A stretch of DNA of 48,569 nucleotides from a bacterium (lineage in GTDB: Bacteria > Chloroflexota > Dormibacteria > UBA8260 > Bog-877). Positions within the stretch are counted from its first letter, which is position 1; each line of letters starts with the position of its first letter. The stretch is taken from assembly GCA_021817025.1 (NCBI GenBank), contig JAKAWF010000001.1, positions 1 to 48,569 of the forward strand, in the 5' to 3' direction. Made by a program: the position numbers and the translations under genes. This document shows positions 39,475 through 47,664 of this stretch, piece after piece. Below the pieces are notes generated by a model. That model was given only the letters and a program-made list of their open reading frames with translations, was not told the DNA's origin and made no database searches.

Positions 39475-41757
39475 TCAGGCGGCGTTGCCCTCCTCCAGCG
39501 CGGACGGAGAGGGCCGGCGCGCGAGATGTGACGGCCACCAGTTCCAGCGCCCGAGCAGGACCACGAAGGAGGGCACGACCAGGGTGCGGATGAGGAAGGT
39601 GTCCATGAATACGCCGGCGGCGATGCCGAACCCGATCTGCTGAATCTGGGAGCCCCCGGAGCCGCCACCCGCGAGTGCCAGCACCGCGAAGGTGCCTCCC
39701 AGGACCAGCCCAGCGGTGCTGACCGTGGTCCCGGTCATGCCCACCGCCCGCCGCACCGCCTGGCGCAGCGGCATCCGCCGTGCCTCCTCGCGGATGCGGG
39801 TCATCATCAGGATGTTGTAGTCGGAGCCCAACGCCATCAGGAACACGAACATCAGGAAGGGCAGGATGAAGTTGATCCCATCCTGGCCGAGGATGTGCAC
39901 GAAGATCACCGCCACCAGGCCCAGCGCCGCCAGGTAGGAGAGCACCACGCTCACCACCAGATAGATGGGCGCCACCAGGCTGCGCATGACCAGGGCCAGC
40001 AACAGGGCGATCAGCACCGCCACCAGCGGGATGATGTGGACCAGGTCGCTGGAGGAGAGGCTCTGCACGTCGTAGGCGAATGGCAGAATCCCCAAGAGGC
40101 CGTCGGCCGTTGCACCCAGATGGCCGGCCACGTGGGCGACCGCCGCGCGCGCCGCCGGGATGGCCGCGATGGCCCGGGGCGACTTGTCGCTGTTGTGCAG
40201 CAGCAGGGTGGAGAACTGAACCGTCCGGCCGTTCTGGCTGATGAACTGGGCCAGCTGCCGGTAGGAGTTGTAGAGCGCTGGCGGCACCTTGAGCGCCGCC
40301 GGCTCCGTCGGAGGCAGCAGTCCAGGCGGGCCCAGCTGGGCGTGGAGGGATGTGATCCGGGCCGCACTGAGACCAGATGCGCCGGCCGCGCCGATGACGG
40401 TTCGGAACTGGTGGGTCAGCTCCAGGTCCCGCTGGGCGGTGGCGAGAACGGCGGGGTCGCGCCAGGCCGAGGTCGGCAGTTGGAACAGCACCGCCGAGGC
40501 CTGGACGTTGGAGGCTGGGAAGTCCTTGGCCAGCACCGCCGCGCCCGCCGCCGAGTCGGTGCCGCTGGGGGCGCTGGTGTTGGCGAAGCCGGCCGTCGTG
40601 CTCGTCAGGGAACCGAGCGCCAGTCCGCCGAAGACCACGACCCCGGTCACCACTATCCAGAGCGGATGACGCACCACCCCGCCTCCCATCCGGCCGTAGA
40701 TCCCGGTTCTGGGGGTGTCCTCCCGGGCCGTGCTGGTGGGCCAGAAGACCGCTCTGCCGAAGATGGCCAGCAGGGCCGGCAGGAGCGTGAGTCCGGCCAA
40801 CAGCATCAGCCCGATCCCGATCGCCAGGGCCGGCCCCAGGGTCTGGTAGATGCCGAACTGGGCGAGGACCAGGCTGAGCAGAGCGGCGATGACGGTGAGG
40901 GCGGAGAAGGTGATGGACTCGCCCACCGCGCTGACCGCGGTGGCCACGGCCTGGTGGGGGTCGAGGCCCCGGCGTAACTCCTCGCGAACTCGGAACACCA
41001 GGAAGAGGCCATAGTCGGTGCCGGCTCCCAGCACCAGCACGATCAGGATCACCTGGGTGATCACCGAGACCTGAACCCCGACATGGGTGGCCGCGGCCAC
41101 CACCGGCCCGGAGAGGGCCAGCACCAGGGCGGCTGGCAGCAGGGTCACGAGCGGAGCCAGCGCGGCCCGGAAGGCCACCAGCAGGAGCGCGATGATGAAG
41201 ATCACAGAGAAGAGCTGGGTCAGGTTCCGAGACTGGTTGGAGGACTGCTGGCTGTCGATCACGGTGGGCAGGCTGCCGGTCAGGTGGTAGGTGAGGCCGG
41301 GCAGGCTCGCGCCCGTGAAGTCGGCCCGAATGGAACTCACCAGAGCGGGCCCGCCGCCGCCTCCGTAGGCGGGGACCGCAGCCTCGACGAGGGCTTGGCG
41401 GGCCTCCCCATTGGGCGAGGTGCCGAGGTCGCGCACCAGCCTGACCTTGGGCAGAGTGCTGATCTTGGCCTCGAGCTTGGTGACGGCCGCCTGCTCGGAG
41501 GCGGTCAGCGGACCGTGGCTGCTGACCGCCACCAGAGTGGATGCGGCCAGCTTGGAATTCTGGAACGGGCCGGCCAGCTGGGCCGCTCGCATGCTGGGAG
41601 CGCTGCTGGGGAGGAAGGCGGAGTTGGAGTCCTTGCTGACCGAGGCCAGAGTCGGCAGGAGGTGGATGCACGCCACCGCCACCACCACCCATGCCACCAC
41701 CACTGGACCCCGGAACCGCACCACGAAACGGCCCAGGCCGGCAAAGAAGCGACTCAC
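39475..41757 (-). CDS. MMPL-family RND transporter
   Basis: This is an inner-membrane proton-driven exporter of lipids or hydrophobic drugs. It has 760 residues and two tandem halves, each with one helix, a large extracytoplasmic domain and a helix bundle. The paired signature motifs GAGTDYGLFLVFRVREE (first half) and GSDYNILMMTRIREE (second half) hold the Asp-Tyr proton-relay residues. The length is typical of MmpL proteins without a C-terminal extension. Its ATG overlaps the marR stop by four bases (ATGA). It is therefore co-transcribed with, and likely repressed by, that regulator. The substrate cannot be read from the sequence. Confidence 0.93.
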   Translation of the reverse strand: MSRFFAGLGRFVVRFRGPVVVAWVVVAVACIHLLPTLASVSKDSNSAFLPSSAPSMRAAQLAGPFQNSKLAASTLVAVSSHGPLTASEQAAVTKLEAKISTLPKVRLVRDLGTSPNGEARQALVEAAVPAYGGGGGPALVSSIRADFTGASLPGLTYHLTGSLPTVIDSQQSSNQSRNLTQLFSVIFIIALLLVAFRAALAPLVTLLPAALVLALSGPVVAAATHVGVQVSVITQVILIVLVLGAGTDYGLFLVFRVREELRRGLDPHQAVATAVSAVGESITFSALTVIAALLSLVLAQFGIYQTLGPALAIGIGLMLLAGLTLLPALLAIFGRAVFWPTSTAREDTPRTGIYGRMGGGVVRHPLWIVVTGVVVFGGLALGSLTSTTAGFANTSAPSGTDSAAGAAVLAKDFPASNVQASAVLFQLPTSAWRDPAVLATAQRDLELTHQFRTVIGAAGASGLSAARITSLHAQLGPPGLLPPTEPAALKVPPALYNSYRQLAQFISQNGRTVQFSTLLLHNSDKSPRAIAAIPAARAAVAHVAGHLGATADGLLGILPFAYDVQSLSSSDLVHIIPLVAVLIALLLALVMRSLVAPIYLVVSVVLSYLAALGLVAVIFVHILGQDGINFILPFLMFVFLMALGSDYNILMMTRIREEARRMPLRQAVRRAVGMTGTTVSTAGLVLGGTFAVLALAGGGSGGSQIQQIGFGIAAGVFMDTFLIRTLVVPSFVVLLGRWNWWPSHLARRPSPSALEEGNAA

Positions 41758-42320
41758 GGGAGCACGCCCCCTGTGGCCTGCCGGCGGTCGGCCGAGCCCC
41801 GGGTCGGGTCTGGCGTGACCCCGCCCGCGCCGACCACCCTCTCCTGCAGGGCGACCAGGGTCGCCAGCTCACGGTCGTCGAGCTCCGCCAGCAGGGCCTC
41901 GGTGCCGGAGGTGAGGGCGTCGCGGACCTGCTCTGCCATCTCCTGGGCGGGTCCGGTCAGCCGCACCACCACGGCGCGGCGGTCGGTGGCGGCAGGCAGC
42001 CGCTCCACCCAGCCGTGCTCGACCAGGCGGTCCATGACCTCGGTCGCGCTGCTGGCGGTGATGCCCAGCCGCCTGGCCAGCTCGCCCATCGGCAGAGAGC
42101 CCTCCTGAGCCAGCGCCATCAGCGCGCCCCGCTGATGAGGGGTGGTCGCCCGGATGGCAGCGGAGACCGATCCTCCACTGGATCCCAACGAGGCCTTCAC
42201 GTGGGTTCGGATCGCCTGGCCGAGCTGCCACTGGAGGCTGGCGAACCGCCTGATCAGCTGGCCCCTGCTCGCGGCGGCCGCAACCCCCTCTGGGTCCGTG
42301 TTGCCTGCTGAGGTGAACAT
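41754..42320 (-). CDS. MarR-family transcriptional regulator
   Basis: This is a dimeric winged-helix repressor of 188 residues. The core is at ~60-150: MGELARRLGITASSATEVMDRLVEHGWVER is the helix-turn-helix and wing entry, followed by ATDRRAVVVRLT as the wing, typical of MarR. It precedes and overlaps the mmpL gene, the usual arrangement for a drug- or lipid-responsive efflux operon. The ATG lies nine bases after a TATCAT -10 box, so the mRNA has almost no leader. A near-perfect palindrome (42336-42350) abuts that -10 box and is a good autoregulatory operator. Confidence 0.92.
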   Translation of the reverse strand: MFTSAGNTDPEGVAAAASRGQLIRRFASLQWQLGQAIRTHVKASLGSSGGSVSAAIRATTPHQRGALMALAQEGSLPMGELARRLGITASSATEVMDRLVEHGWVERLPAATDRRAVVVRLTGPAQEMAEQVRDALTSGTEALLAELDDRELATLVALQERVVGAGGVTPDPTRGSADRRQATGGVLP

Positions 42321-42329
42321 TTGGGAAGC

Positions 42330-42335
42330 ATGATA
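42330..42335 (-). promoter_or_regulatory. -10 box of the marR-mmpL operon
   Basis: TATCAT on the minus strand, nine bases before the marR ATG. The predicted transcript starts two or three bases before the start codon. Confidence 0.5.
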
Positions 42336-42350
42336 CTTCGGAGTCTGAAG
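42336..42350. promoter_or_regulatory. Candidate MarR operator
   Basis: CTTCGGAGTCTGAAG is a 15-base palindrome with one mismatched pair. It lies directly upstream of the marR -10 box, so bound repressor would block RNA polymerase. It is inferred as the MarR site from position and symmetry. Confidence 0.5.
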
Positions 42351-42410
42351 CTCAGCCGATGCAGCCGGCCCAACCGGACCCCGGAGTCTCCGCGGCGGCG
42401 GCCGCGACGA

Positions 42411-42416
42411 TATACT
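42411..42416 (+). promoter_or_regulatory. -10 box upstream of the TPP riboswitch
   Basis: TATACT, with the expected transcript start near 42423, at the foot of a GGGAGC/GCTCCC hairpin (42424-42438) that precedes the aptamer. No clear -35 box. Confidence 0.5.
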
Positions 42417-42439
42417 TGGGGCCGGGAGCGTTGCTCCCA

Positions 42440-42523
42440 GCTAGGGGTGCGCCGGCAGGGCGCTGAGAGGCAGAACGCCAACCCTGAACACCGGATCTGG
42501 TTAGTACCAGCGTCGGGAAGCCT
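42440..42523 (+). ncRNA. TPP (THI-box) riboswitch aptamer
   Basis: Conserved elements appear in order: AGGGGTGC (42443-42450), GCTGAGAGG (42462-42470), the ACCCTGAAC segment (42481-42489), GGATCTGGTTAGTACCAG (42493-42510) and CGTCGGGAAG (42511-42520). These match the thiamine pyrophosphate aptamer. It sits directly upstream of an NCS1 transporter and thiD, both expected in pyrimidine-precursor supply for thiamine. High TPP should lower their expression. Confidence 0.93.
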
Positions 42524-42565
42524 CAGCCTGCCGGCCCCGACCACGCGCGGTGCAGGGAGGCTGAG
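42522..42565 (+). promoter_or_regulatory. Riboswitch expression platform that can hide the ribosome binding site
   Basis: CTCAGCCT (42522-42529) is exactly complementary to AGGCTGAG (42558-42565). The latter overlaps the GGGAGG ribosome binding site (42555-42560) and reaches the base before the ATG. CTCAGC can also pair with GCTGAG inside the aptamer core (42462-42467). The two pairings exclude each other, giving a simple on/off switch at translation initiation. Confidence 0.6.
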
Positions 42566-44065
42566 ATGGCAGGGCCAGGTGGCGGTGGGCCGGGTGCGGC
42601 GGTACTGGATTCGGGTCTGTCCGGCATTCCGGCGGATGACGATGAGTTCCTGCGGATTGAGCTGAGGGGCCTGGAGCCGGTGCCGGCATCGGCCAGGCAC
42701 GGTCGGCCTCGCGAGCTCTTCTTCATCTGGGCGGGGGCTCTCGCCGATTTCTTCTCCCTCTTCGCGGGCGCGCTCCTGATCTCGGCCGCGGGGCTGGGCT
42801 TCTGGGACGCGGCCCTGGTGCTGCTCGCGGGCGCCGCCGCAGGCGGGGCGCTGCTGGGGTTGCTCTCCCTGACCGGGGTCCGCACCGGGGCGCCCCAGAT
42901 CGTGCAGTCGAGGATGGTGTTCGGCCGGCGGGGCGCCTTCGTGGGCGGCTTCCTCACCATGACGATCGCGATCGGGTGGTTCGCCTACGACTGCGCCATC
43001 GCGGTCACCACCACCCGAGCCCTCCCCGTGTTCAACGGCACCCCCCCCTGGGTGGCCGGGGTCCTGTTGGCGGTGATCGCGGGCGTCTCCTTCCTGGTGG
43101 CGGTCTACGGGCATCGCACCATCTCGGTCTTCGAGCACGTCCAGGTGCCCGCGTTCCTGGTCGTTTGCGGGGCTCTGGCCCTCTTCACCTTTCCCAAGTG
43201 GGACCTGCTGCTGCAGAGCCACCTGGCCCTGGGCCCCCACCTGGCGGCGATGGCGCTGGGCTTCACCCTGACCTTCGCCCTGGTGGTCTCCTGGGTCACC
43301 TATTCCGCCGACTACTCCCGCTACCTGCCGCTGGACTCCAGCCGCAAGCGGGTCGCCCTGGCCAGCGGCGGGGGCAGCACCGCCACCCTGGTCGGCTGCG
43401 GCCTGCTGGGCGCCGCCATCCAGACCGCCGATCCGGGCCGCCTGCTACCCAACCTGATCGTGGCCTCGGTGCCGGTCGCCTTCGCCTACTGCTTCGCCGC
43501 CTTCATCATCCTGGCCGAGCTCAGCTCCAACTACCTCAACGTCTACTCGGCCGCCATGTGCGCCCTGGCGATCGGGATCAGGGTCAAGCGTTGGCTGGCC
43601 GCCACCGCCGTGGGGGTGCTGGGAGGCCTGATCGCGGCCTTGGTCCTGTTCGCTGGCAGCGGCTTCCAGGGCAACTACGTCAACTTCCTGACCATCACCT
43701 ACGTCTGGTTTCCCGCCTGGGCCATGGTGGTGATCCTGGACGGCTGGCTGGGGGCGAAGCGGGCGGACCCGCGGCAGCTGGTCGCCAGGCGCGGCTACTG
43801 GTTCTCGGGGGGCGTCCGCTGGCCCACCATGTGGCCCTTCCTGCTAGGCACCCTGGCCACTGTCCTCTTCTTCAACGAACCCCCTCCGCCCGGAGAGTGG
43901 GGGTTCGTGTCGCCCCTGGCCCAGCACCTGTTCCTCGGCCAGCCCGCTGACATCAGCGGGTTCGTGGGGGTGGCCGTCACCACCCTCGCCTACCTGGTCT
44001 TCCGCGGCCGCGAACGTCGCCAGGAGAGCCGGGAGGGCGCGGGTGCCGTGGCGGCGGCCGGCTGA
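42566..44065 (+). CDS. NCS1-family transporter, probable thiamine-precursor (hydroxymethylpyrimidine) permease
   Basis: This is an inner-membrane symporter of the nucleobase-cation-symport-1 family, with 499 residues and about twelve helices. The N-terminal GLEPVPASARHGRPRELFFIW segment and GAPQIVQSRMVFGRRGAF are typical of the cytosine permease/CytX branch. Control by the TPP riboswitch and overlap with thiD (TGATG) point to uptake of hydroxymethylpyrimidine or a related thiamine precursor rather than cytosine. The ribosome binding site GGGAGG precedes the ATG and is part of the riboswitch platform. Substrate assignment is from context. Confidence 0.88.
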   Translation: MAGPGGGGPGAAVLDSGLSGIPADDDEFLRIELRGLEPVPASARHGRPRELFFIWAGALADFFSLFAGALLISAAGLGFWDAALVLLAGAAAGGALLGLLSLTGVRTGAPQIVQSRMVFGRRGAFVGGFLTMTIAIGWFAYDCAIAVTTTRALPVFNGTPPWVAGVLLAVIAGVSFLVAVYGHRTISVFEHVQVPAFLVVCGALALFTFPKWDLLLQSHLALGPHLAAMALGFTLTFALVVSWVTYSADYSRYLPLDSSRKRVALASGGGSTATLVGCGLLGAAIQTADPGRLLPNLIVASVPVAFAYCFAAFIILAELSSNYLNVYSAAMCALAIGIRVKRWLAATAVGVLGGLIAALVLFAGSGFQGNYVNFLTITYVWFPAWAMVVILDGWLGAKRADPRQLVARRGYWFSGGVRWPTMWPFLLGTLATVLFFNEPPPPGEWGFVSPLAQHLFLGQPADISGFVGVAVTTLAYLVFRGRERRQESREGAGAVAAAG

Positions 44066-44928
44066 TGGCAGCGGATCGGGCCATCGCCTGCACCGTCGCC
44101 ACCACCGACAGTGGGGGTGGCGCCGGTATCCAGGCGGATCTCAAGAGCTTCGCCGCCTGTGGCGCCTACGGGGTCAGCGTGGTGGTGGCACTGACCGCTC
44201 AGAACACCCTGGGGGTGACCGCGGTCCACGGGCTGCCCCTCGACTTCGTGGACGCGGAGTTCACCGCTCTCGACCGGGATCTGCGGCCGCAGGCGGTCAA
44301 GACCGGGATGCTGTTCACGGCGGCCCACATCGAGCTGGTGGCGGAGCGGTTGGGAGCCCTCGACTGGGGGCCGGTGGTGGTGGACCCGGTGATGGTCGCC
44401 AAGAGCGGCGACCGCCTCCTGGAGGAGTCGGCGGTGGACACGATGCGTCGCCGGCTGCTGGGTCTGGCCCATGTGGTGACTCCCAACTGGCCTGAGGCGG
44501 AGGCTCTCTGCGGCCTTGCGATCGACTCCGAGCCGACCGCGATCGCGGCCGGGCGGGCCATCTTGGAGATGGGCCCGGACTACGTGGTGGTCAAGGGCGG
44601 CCACGCCCCGGGAGATCCGGTCGACCTGGTCGTCCATCGGGGCGGCGTGGAGCGCCTGCCGGGAAGTCGCATCGCCGGCCGCCACACCCACGGCACCGGC
44701 TGCACCTTCTCGGCCGCCATCACGGCACATCTGGCCATGGGGTTGGACACCGAGCGCGCGATTGCCAGCGCCAAGGAGTACGTCACCTGCGCCATCCGCC
44801 ACGCGCCCGGCCTGGGCTCGGGGCACGGACCCCTGGAGCACTTCCCCCCGGGGTGGCGGGGTCGGGCCGGTGCCGGCGCCGGGAGCTGGCCAGGTGCGGC
44901 TCGGCCGCGAAGGTCACGCTCGAATTGA
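44065..44928 (+). CDS. thiD: Hydroxymethylpyrimidine/phosphomethylpyrimidine kinase
   Basis: This kinase phosphorylates hydroxymethylpyrimidine twice to the pyrophosphate used by ThiE. It has 287 residues with the ribokinase-like fold. Near the N-terminus is [17 protein letters not shown], the substrate-binding signature. [19 protein letters not shown] and [11 protein letters not shown] follow. The ATP/anion-hole motif [10 protein letters not shown] is near residue 212. The last ~25 residues are a Gly/Arg-rich extension not needed by the family. ATG 44065 shares a base with the transporter stop. It is co-regulated by the TPP riboswitch. Confidence 0.95.
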   Translation: MAADRAIACTVATTDSGGGAGIQADLKSFAACGAYGVSVVVALTAQNTLGVTAVHGLPLDFVDAEFTALDRDLRPQAVKTGMLFTAAHIELVAERLGALDWGPVVVDPVMVAKSGDRLLEESAVDTMRRRLLGLAHVVTPNWPEAEALCGLAIDSEPTAIAAGRAILEMGPDYVVVKGGHAPGDPVDLVVHRGGVERLPGSRIAGRHTHGTGCTFSAAITAHLAMGLDTERAIASAKEYVTCAIRHAPGLGSGHGPLEHFPPGWRGRAGAGAGSWPGAARPRRSRSN

Positions 44929-44954
44929 GCGGTGGTGAAAATCCCGGGTAGACT
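44925..44954 (+). promoter_or_regulatory. Promoter with GGTAGACT -10 box
   Basis: TTGAGC (44925-44930), 18 bases, then TAGACT (44949-44954), preceded by GG. The following gene starts 32 bases later and has a good ribosome binding site. Part of the promoter lies within the thiD 3' end. It is the best-formed member of the recurring GGTAGACT/GGTAGTCT set. Confidence 0.6.
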
Positions 44955-44985
44955 GGGCGAGAGCGTCAGATCTGGAGGAGCCGCC

Positions 44986-45582
44986 ATGGGATTCTTTCGC
45001 AAGCAGCGGCCGATCGACCGGCTGGGGGCGTCGGCCGCGGATGCCGCCGGCGCCGTGGCCGAGGTGATAGGCACCGGATTCAAGTCCGCCGGGGAGTCGG
45101 TGGGGCCAGCCCTGGCGGCCGCCACTCACCAGGTCCCCGAGTTTGCCGGCAGGCTGGCCGAGCAGATCCACCCGATGGCGGACACCGCTCAGCGGCGTGC
45201 GGTGGAGGCAGTCGAGATGGCTCGAGAGCGTTCTTCCGACCTGGCCGAGAAGGTGGTGCAGGCCGCCTACGAGGCGAGCAAGTCCCTGCCCCCAGACACT
45301 CGCAAGCGGGTGCAGAGTTCACTGGCCAAGACCGGCATCAAGCCGCCGGCCGCGCCTCGCCATGGGATCTCCAAGAAGTGGATGGCGGCGGGGCTGTTCG
45401 CGGCCGCCGGGGTGGCGTTCCTGTTCTCCGGTACCGTTCAGGACAAGGTCTACGACCTGGTCGACCGCTTGCGAGGCGAGGACATGGACACGCCGTTGGG
45501 CGCCTATCCTCCCGTCGCAGCGCCGATGGCCAACGGCAGCCAGCCGGCCGCTCAGGAGAGCGAAGCTTCCGCTCCGTCCTGA
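44986..45582 (+). CDS. Helical membrane-anchored protein of unknown function
   Basis: The 198-residue protein begins with a basic segment (FFRKQRPIDRL). It continues as a long Ala-rich amphipathic helix region (~15-110), similar in style to YtxH-like or apolipoprotein-like proteins. A basic linker leads to one hydrophobic helix (~131-150, MAAGLFAAAGVAFLFSG) and a short polar tail. No enzymatic motif is visible. ATG 44986 has GGAGGAG five bases upstream, so this start is firm and the upstream in-frame codon at 44932 is rejected. It may lie along the membrane as a structural or stress protein, but that is a guess. Confidence 0.75.
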   Translation: MGFFRKQRPIDRLGASAADAAGAVAEVIGTGFKSAGESVGPALAAATHQVPEFAGRLAEQIHPMADTAQRRAVEAVEMARERSSDLAEKVVQAAYEASKSLPPDTRKRVQSSLAKTGIKPPAAPRHGISKKWMAAGLFAAAGVAFLFSGTVQDKVYDLVDRLRGEDMDTPLGAYPPVAAPMANGSQPAAQESEASAPS

Positions 45583-45599
45583 GCGCTCACGGCGGATCG

Positions 45600-46490
45600 A
45601 TGAGCGCGGTCGCTGGTCCCTCCAGCTGGCTGGCCAGACCGGCCGGCCGGGGCTCCGGCTCGCGGGATCTGCTGCTGATCCTCGGGGGCACCGCGGTGGT
45701 GCTGCTGCTGCCCCGGGTATTCGGCGATCCCCAGGGGTTCGACCCCGATGGCTGGCGGCTGACCGGGTACTTCGCCGCCCTGACCGCCGCCACTGTGCTG
45801 GTGCGCTCCCTGCGCCGCGCGGCCCCCCTCTCCTTCGCGTTCCTGACCCTCGCCCTTCCCTTCTCCGCCTGGCTTTGGCTGCTCGCCTACGCGGGTCCGG
45901 CCCCGGGTCTCGTCGGGGGGCCCGACAGCCTGGCCCGCAACGCCTTTGCCGGGGTGGCGGAGATGCTCCTGGCCCTGGCGATGGCGGTCTGCTTCCACTA
46001 CTTCACACCCGCTCCCCGGCCCAACCTGCGGCTGTGGGTGCGGCCGACGCTCTTCATGCTGGCCTTGGGGGTGGTGGGTTCGCTGCTCTTCCTGGGGGTC
46101 GGCTTCGTTCTGCCCGCCCCTCTGCTGGGCAGGGAGGGGGTGCCGCTGCTGGCCCTCGGCGGGTCGGCCGCGGTGGCTCTGGGAATAGCCAACGCCACCA
46201 GTGCCATCGCCCAGGAGATCCAGTTCCGGGGAGTGCTGATGGCCGCTCTGGAGCGCCAGCAGAGCCCCCTGGCCGCCATGCTCAGCCAGGGGGTCATCTT
46301 TGGCGTCGCCCACATCGCCATTCAGTACGAGGGGCCGGCCGCCAGCTTCATCCCCATCGTGATCCTCCTGGGCTGGCTGTGGGGCTGGATGAGCATGCGC
46401 AGCCGCAGCCTGCTGCCGGCGATGCTGGTCCACATCGTGGCCGACTTCTTCGTTCTGGCGGTGGTGGTCAGCGGTCTCTACGGTGGCTGA
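45600..46490 (+). CDS. CPBP-family intramembrane metalloprotease-like protein
   Basis: This 296-residue polytopic protein has about eight helices. The CPBP/Abi motifs are AQEIQFRG (motif 1), FGVAHIAIQY (motif 2) and HIVADFF (motif 3). In active members motif 1 is EExxxR. Here the first Glu is Gln (QEIQFR), while the second Glu, the Arg and the motif 2 and 3 His residues are kept, so activity is uncertain. The family cleaves membrane-embedded peptides or acts as Rce1/bacteriocin-immunity-like proteins. The ribosome binding site is weak. The stop overlaps the next gene's GTG region by eight bases, suggesting an operon. Confidence 0.82.
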   Translation: MSAVAGPSSWLARPAGRGSGSRDLLLILGGTAVVLLLPRVFGDPQGFDPDGWRLTGYFAALTAATVLVRSLRRAAPLSFAFLTLALPFSAWLWLLAYAGPAPGLVGGPDSLARNAFAGVAEMLLALAMAVCFHYFTPAPRPNLRLWVRPTLFMLALGVVGSLLFLGVGFVLPAPLLGREGVPLLALGGSAAVALGIANATSAIAQEIQFRGVLMAALERQQSPLAAMLSQGVIFGVAHIAIQYEGPAASFIPIVILLGWLWGWMSMRSRSLLPAMLVHIVADFFVLAVVVSGLYGG

Positions 46491-47604
46491 GCCCATCGGG
46501 CGCGGCTGGCTCAGGCGGCTGGTCACCCTGGGCCTGGGGCTGGCCGTGGCTGGGCTGGCCGCGGCCCCGGTCGACGCGGCTCCCCTGTGGTGGGCGCCAG
46601 CCCCCGCGCTTGGGCGCCCCATCTCGCAGATGGCCTCCGACACCGGCAGCAGGACCCTGGCGATCTCCCGGGGAGTCGCCGGGTGGCTGGACCCCACCAG
46701 CGGCTCGTTCCTTCCCGTCGAAGGGGGTGCGGGGGCTGCCTTTGTGGCCGCCCACGGAGCTGACGGCCTGGTCCTGTACGGCAGCGGACGGCTGGTCGAG
46801 ACCACCGCTGGTGGGCCCACCCGCTTGCTGCAGCGACTGCCGGGCCGGCCGGGCGGGCTCGGGATGGGCCCGGGCCGCCGGCCGATGGTGGCGGCGGTGA
46901 CATCCTCGGGGCTCTTCTGGGGCTACCTCGGCTCGCCACTCTCGCACCGCGCGGCCACCTTCCGGGTCACCGCTCCCGGCGCCATGGCCGCCCCGGTCCG
47001 CCCGGGCCAGCCCTTCGTGGTGGTGACGGCGAAGGGAGTCCTCCTCCTCCTCCCTGATGGAAAGGTCCAGATCAGCGCCGGGGCGCCCCGGCTCGGGAGC
47101 CATCCCAGCGTGGTGGAGCTGAGCGACGGGGTGCTGCTGGCCGGAGATCGCACCGGTTTGGTCTGGGGGCTCTACCGGGGCGGCTGGCAGCCGGTGTTCC
47201 AACTGCTGCCCTACGGTGGGCTCGGAGGGGTGCCCGCGCTGACCGCGATGATCTCGGATGGCCCCACCGCCGCCTACCTGGCCACCGCCGGCTTCGGCAC
47301 CCTGCTGACCCCTGACGGGGGTTACACCTGGTACCGGGCCGCCCCCCCCGTGGCGGACGTGGTGGCCCTGGCCACCCTGGGCCCGGTCTTCTCCGCCAAG
47401 CCCAGCGGGCTGGTGGTGGCGGCCACTCCGGCCGGGCTGTTCCTGCACCGGCTCCAGGCTCTGCCCGCGCCCCCGGCCTACAGCGGAGCCGGCCTGGAGC
47501 AACAGCTCCTGGGGACAATCTGGGTCACCGTCGGGGCGGCGGCGCTGGTGACCCTGCTGATGTGGTGGCCGAGGCGCCGGCGCCGAGGCCGACTCTCCGT
47601 ATGA
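46483..47604 (+). CDS. Secreted propeller-like protein with C-terminal membrane anchor
   Basis: The 373-residue exported protein has a signal peptide (~10-32, LGLGLAVAGLAAAPVDA). Repeated beta-strand units with Gly/Asp turns follow; one, LTPDGGYTWYRAAP, is Asp-box-like. The protein ends in a helix (~343-362, IWVTVGAAALVTLLMWW) followed by RRRRRGR, so it is probably held with the propeller outside. It lacks PEAPW, so it is not predicted to be an exosortase substrate of the same class. GTG 46483 overlaps the CPBP stop. Function unknown; a sensor or binding role is possible. Confidence 0.65.
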   Translation: MAEPIGRGWLRRLVTLGLGLAVAGLAAAPVDAAPLWWAPAPALGRPISQMASDTGSRTLAISRGVAGWLDPTSGSFLPVEGGAGAAFVAAHGADGLVLYGSGRLVETTAGGPTRLLQRLPGRPGGLGMGPGRRPMVAAVTSSGLFWGYLGSPLSHRAATFRVTAPGAMAAPVRPGQPFVVVTAKGVLLLLPDGKVQISAGAPRLGSHPSVVELSDGVLLAGDRTGLVWGLYRGGWQPVFQLLPYGGLGGVPALTAMISDGPTAAYLATAGFGTLLTPDGGYTWYRAAPPVADVVALATLGPVFSAKPSGLVVAATPAGLFLHRLQALPAPPAYSGAGLEQQLLGTIWVTVGAAALVTLLMWWPRRRRRGRLSV

Positions 47605-47664
47605 TCGAGCCTGCGACACTGGCGATGGCGCCTTCTTTCAGCCGATGATGCCGGGAGGGCAGGG

